Position numbers and translations under genes: made by a program. Below are positions 62,377 to 64,000 of a stretch of DNA of 64,000 bases, piece by piece. The DNA is from Woeseiaceae bacterium (GTDB lineage: Bacteria > Pseudomonadota > Gammaproteobacteria > Steroidobacterales > Woeseiaceae), in assembly GCA_030065915.1 (NCBI GenBank), contig JASJCQ010000011.1:27340-91339 (forward strand), read 5' to 3'. A model generated the notes under the pieces. It saw only the letters and a program-made list of their open reading frames with translations, did no database searches and was not told where the DNA came from. How positions within the stretch are numbered: the first letter of the stretch is position 1; each line of letters opens with the position of its first letter.

Positions 62377-62904
62377 ATGACCAGAAGATTAGGACGCGAG
62401 AAGAAGAAATCGAAGACTCGACGCGAGAATTTGCGCAAACTAATTCGAGACAGTTATGAAGACGAGTGGTTGCCGCTGCGTCGAGAAATAGCGAAGAAAT
62501 GCGGCGAAAAGTTCGCTAGAAGAGTGAAGGCTGCTCACAGCGGATATCAGAATTTCACCGGGGACATGGCTGCGGAACTTGAAGTCTCACTAAACATCGA
62601 GACTGGTTTTTTTTCACAAGAGAGCCCTCCCAAATCACCCGCTTACATACTGATCCAATGCGACGGCAATTCCGTTCAGAAACTCTTTGATCAGATAAGG
62701 AACATCGATATCGTTGATGAGGTTGCAATTATCGTTGGAGATGCCGACCTTTTTGTTCGCCTTTTCGGTACACAAGAGCAGTTCAAGGAGTTTCTGACAA
62801 AGACGATCTATAGTTGGGACTGCGACATACACCGAACCAATACGCACTTTAGCTTCGAAGACTCGTACTTTCGGCGGCCTATTCCGAAAAAAGCGAGTAA
62901 GTGA
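62377..62904 (+). CDS. RAM (AsnC/Lrp ligand-binding)-like domain protein
   Basis: From ATG 62377 the 175-residue product begins basic (MTRRLGREKKKSKTRRENLR). It ends with an alpha/beta unit PAYILIQCDGNSVQKLFDQI, DEVAIIVGDADLFVRLFGTQ, then FLTKTIYSWDCDIHRTNTHF. This follows the Lrp/AsnC RAM-domain order: strand, helix, G-D-x-D strand, helix, final T-x-T strand. No typical Lrp HTH precedes it; the basic helical N-half could bind DNA. The frame extends upstream to 62272 without a clear ribosome site. Base composition is AT-richer than the rest, suggesting transfer. Confidence 0.55.
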   Translation: MTRRLGREKKKSKTRRENLRKLIRDSYEDEWLPLRREIAKKCGEKFARRVKAAHSGYQNFTGDMAAELEVSLNIETGFFSQESPPKSPAYILIQCDGNSVQKLFDQIRNIDIVDEVAIIVGDADLFVRLFGTQEQFKEFLTKTIYSWDCDIHRTNTHFSFEDSYFRRPIPKKASK

Positions 62905-63420
62905 ACGGTGTCGAGCTATATTACAAATGAAAAGAGCCACTTGCCGATTTCGGCAACCGACTCTCTAGCTCGAAGGGCCAGACTGGATAGTCATAATATG
63001 ACGAAACGGACACCGTAAGCCCCAACCGCCGTAGACAAAAAGCCCTTTCTTCTATTGACCGACCCGCTGGAAACTCATCCGGTTATCGTTTTCTCAGGCG
63101 CTCTTTACGGATGCGGAATGGAACCCAGTTCGCCCGCCCTTTACGTTAGAGCCTCGGGGTTCCATGCGAACTGACCTATAGGGACCAGCCAAGCACGAGA
63201 GGCTTGAACTCGGTGATGGTTTCCTATTGTGTTCCGGAAACGAAGAGGCCCCCTCCTTAGATTGACTAATTAATTGGCTGGCAAGAAGAGCTTACGCTAA
63301 CAAGCATCCCCGGAAGCGTTTTTGCCTGGCAGGTGCCAGATCGCCAGGAACGAGAGAGTGCGCCGATACGGATCGTCGAATGGCCTGAACGTTCGGCCGC
63401 GTCGATTGGCCGGATCGCCG
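62905..63420. other. Non-coding interval carrying repeat copy B
   Basis: These 516 bases hold no convincing gene. A hairpin-forming stretch (GCCGATTTCGGC) occurs near 62943-62954, and the repeat lies at 63056-63138. Stop codons interrupt all frames on both strands. Confidence 0.45.
63056..63138. repeat. Diverged repeat, copy B
   Basis: Aligns in the same orientation with 57299-57384, with about three gap positions. The best block is GCGGAATGGAACCCAGTTCG. With copy A it brackets about 5.7 kb. Confidence 0.55.
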
Positions 63421-63699
63421 TTACGGCAAGGTTGCCGTCGCGCCGTCGACGCTAGCCGTGACCGGCAATGTCGAACCGTCGTTTCGATCGATCACTTCTA
63501 CTGCCGTGAGCGATGCTTGAAACGTCGTTGCTGCGGGTGGCGGCGGGTTTGCTCCACCTCCGCCACCGCCGCCAGCTGCTCCGCCGCCCCCTCCGCCCCC
63601 TCCGCAGGCGCCCAGTACAGCGCCCACAGCGAGGAGCGGGATCACTTTGGAGAATTGGGTTGGTTTGATCATCGATGGATAGTGTCGTTTAGTAGTCAT
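63421..63699 (-). CDS. Small glycine-rich lipoprotein
   Basis: The 92-residue (from ATG 63699) or 83-residue (from ATG 63672) protein has a signal peptide with lipobox VLGAC. A near-pure glycine tract interrupted by Ala-Ala and a PPPP turn follow, and then a short beta-like end (FQASLTAVEVIDRNDGSTLP). It overlaps the upstream gene by 11 bases if the longer start is used. The function is unknown; it may anchor or accompany the upstream surface protein. Confidence 0.6.
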   Translation of the reverse strand: MTTKRHYPSMIKPTQFSKVIPLLAVGAVLGACGGGGGGGGAAGGGGGGGANPPPPAATTFQASLTAVEVIDRNDGSTLPVTASVDGATATLP

Positions 63700-64000
63700 A
63701 AGTCACCAGGTAGTCGCTGTCGCCAGAGGGGATGCTGAAATCCGAGACAGCGTTGAGTAAGAGCTGAAGCACACCGTTGTCCGACGAATAGCTGCCGGTG
63801 CCGAGTTCCGTATCGCCGGTTGAGACACTGCCGTCGCCATCGGCATCGGCCCACAGCCTGACCGAGGTGACATCGGCGACGTCGTTACCGCTGCCCGATG
63901 CTCGGAGTGTGATTGAATTGAGTCGCGTGCTGCCTGTGTTGCTGGTCAGGCGGAAGCGCAGCATGGGCACGTCGGTCTGTCCCGCCGCGACGGTGACGTC
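63689..64000 (-). CDS. Surface/secreted beta-sandwich protein (N-terminus outside window)
   Basis: The frame is open to the window edge and shows the last ~103 residues: VTVAAGQTDVPMLRFRLTSN, then LNSITLRASGSGNDVADVTS and VRLWADADGDGSVSTGDTEL. The DADGDGSVSTGD loop is calcium-binding in type, and the alternation of short strands suggests an Ig-like repeat of a secreted protein. It is followed directly by the glycine-rich lipoprotein gene. Confidence 0.65.
   Translation of the reverse strand, partial: DVTVAAGQTDVPMLRFRLTSNTGSTRLNSITLRASGSGNDVADVTSVRLWADADGDGSVSTGDTELGTGSYSSDNGVLQLLLNAVSDFSIPSGDSDYLVTYDY

Overview
The window reads as a GC-rich chromosomal segment of a free-living, Gram-negative gammaproteobacterium. 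Supporting features are FimV/MshK-type envelope domains, RdgC, an E. coli-order frdABCD, RND efflux systems with TolC-type partners, many signal-peptide and lipobox proteins, and TonB-dependent uptake. A marine or sediment lineage (Woeseiaceae-like) would fit, but this is inference. No tRNA, rRNA, CRISPR array, complete insertion sequence or prophage was seen. Coding is dense on both strands. Only about 59.4-62.9 kb looks AT-richer and possibly acquired.

Layout. 0-6 kb: an incomplete Sel1-repeat protein, MltF, a MshK/double-LysM protein, a DUF4124 protein and an ExeA-like ATPase ending in an FHA domain, so mostly envelope or peptidoglycan functions. 6-13.6 kb: a DUF305/LVIVD exported protein, cysteine synthase, an orphan I9-like inhibitor behind a perfect CRP-type dyad, an iodotyrosine-deiodinase-like nitroreductase, a 43-codon membrane gene and a two-lobed retropepsin-like protein. 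13.6-21.1 kb: a sulfide-response locus. A two-cysteine ArsR (SqrR/BigR type) is divergent from a five-gene operon: SQR, MMPL exporter, LolA-like protein, outer-membrane barrel, DUF2892. DUF302 and coiled-coil genes follow the regulator. 21-25.4 kb: a 31-codon membrane gene, an esterase, a SIMPL protein, an M48 lipoprotein and a Cof-type HAD phosphatase. 25.4-31.7 kb: a Cus-type copper/silver efflux operon headed by a Cys/His-rich exported protein.

31.8-38.3 kb: RdgC, an OmpA/thrombospondin-3 protein, a cytochrome c lipoprotein, and a two-gene cassette made of a MACPF-like lipoprotein and an unrecognised exported partner. 38.5-46.7 kb: a TetR-controlled catabolic locus. An acyl-CoA synthetase, an alpha/beta hydrolase, a PHB-depolymerase-like lipoprotein and an SSS symporter overlap in one operon, divergent from tetR; a TonB receptor follows. 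The same TTCAACG-N2-CGTTGAA operator lies before both transcription units, so binding, depolymerisation, uptake and CoA activation of an ester-type substrate appear co-regulated. 46.7-53.8 kb: DUF1330, an anchored small protein, an exported arginase-fold protein, a GH17-like lipoprotein, frdABCD and a GNAT. 54.2-59.4 kb: a membrane-embedded patatin, a DUF2147 pair and a GlxA-type regulator. 59.4-64 kb: an AT-richer island with an exported HNH-like protein, a PDZ-like protein, a two-TM protein and a divergent RAM-domain regulator. It is bracketed by diverged repeats and followed by two surface or lipoprotein genes that run off the window.

The best candidates for undescribed biology are the MACPF-like pair, the TetR polyester/ester locus, the SQR-linked RND/LolA-like/barrel route and the HNH/PDZ island.
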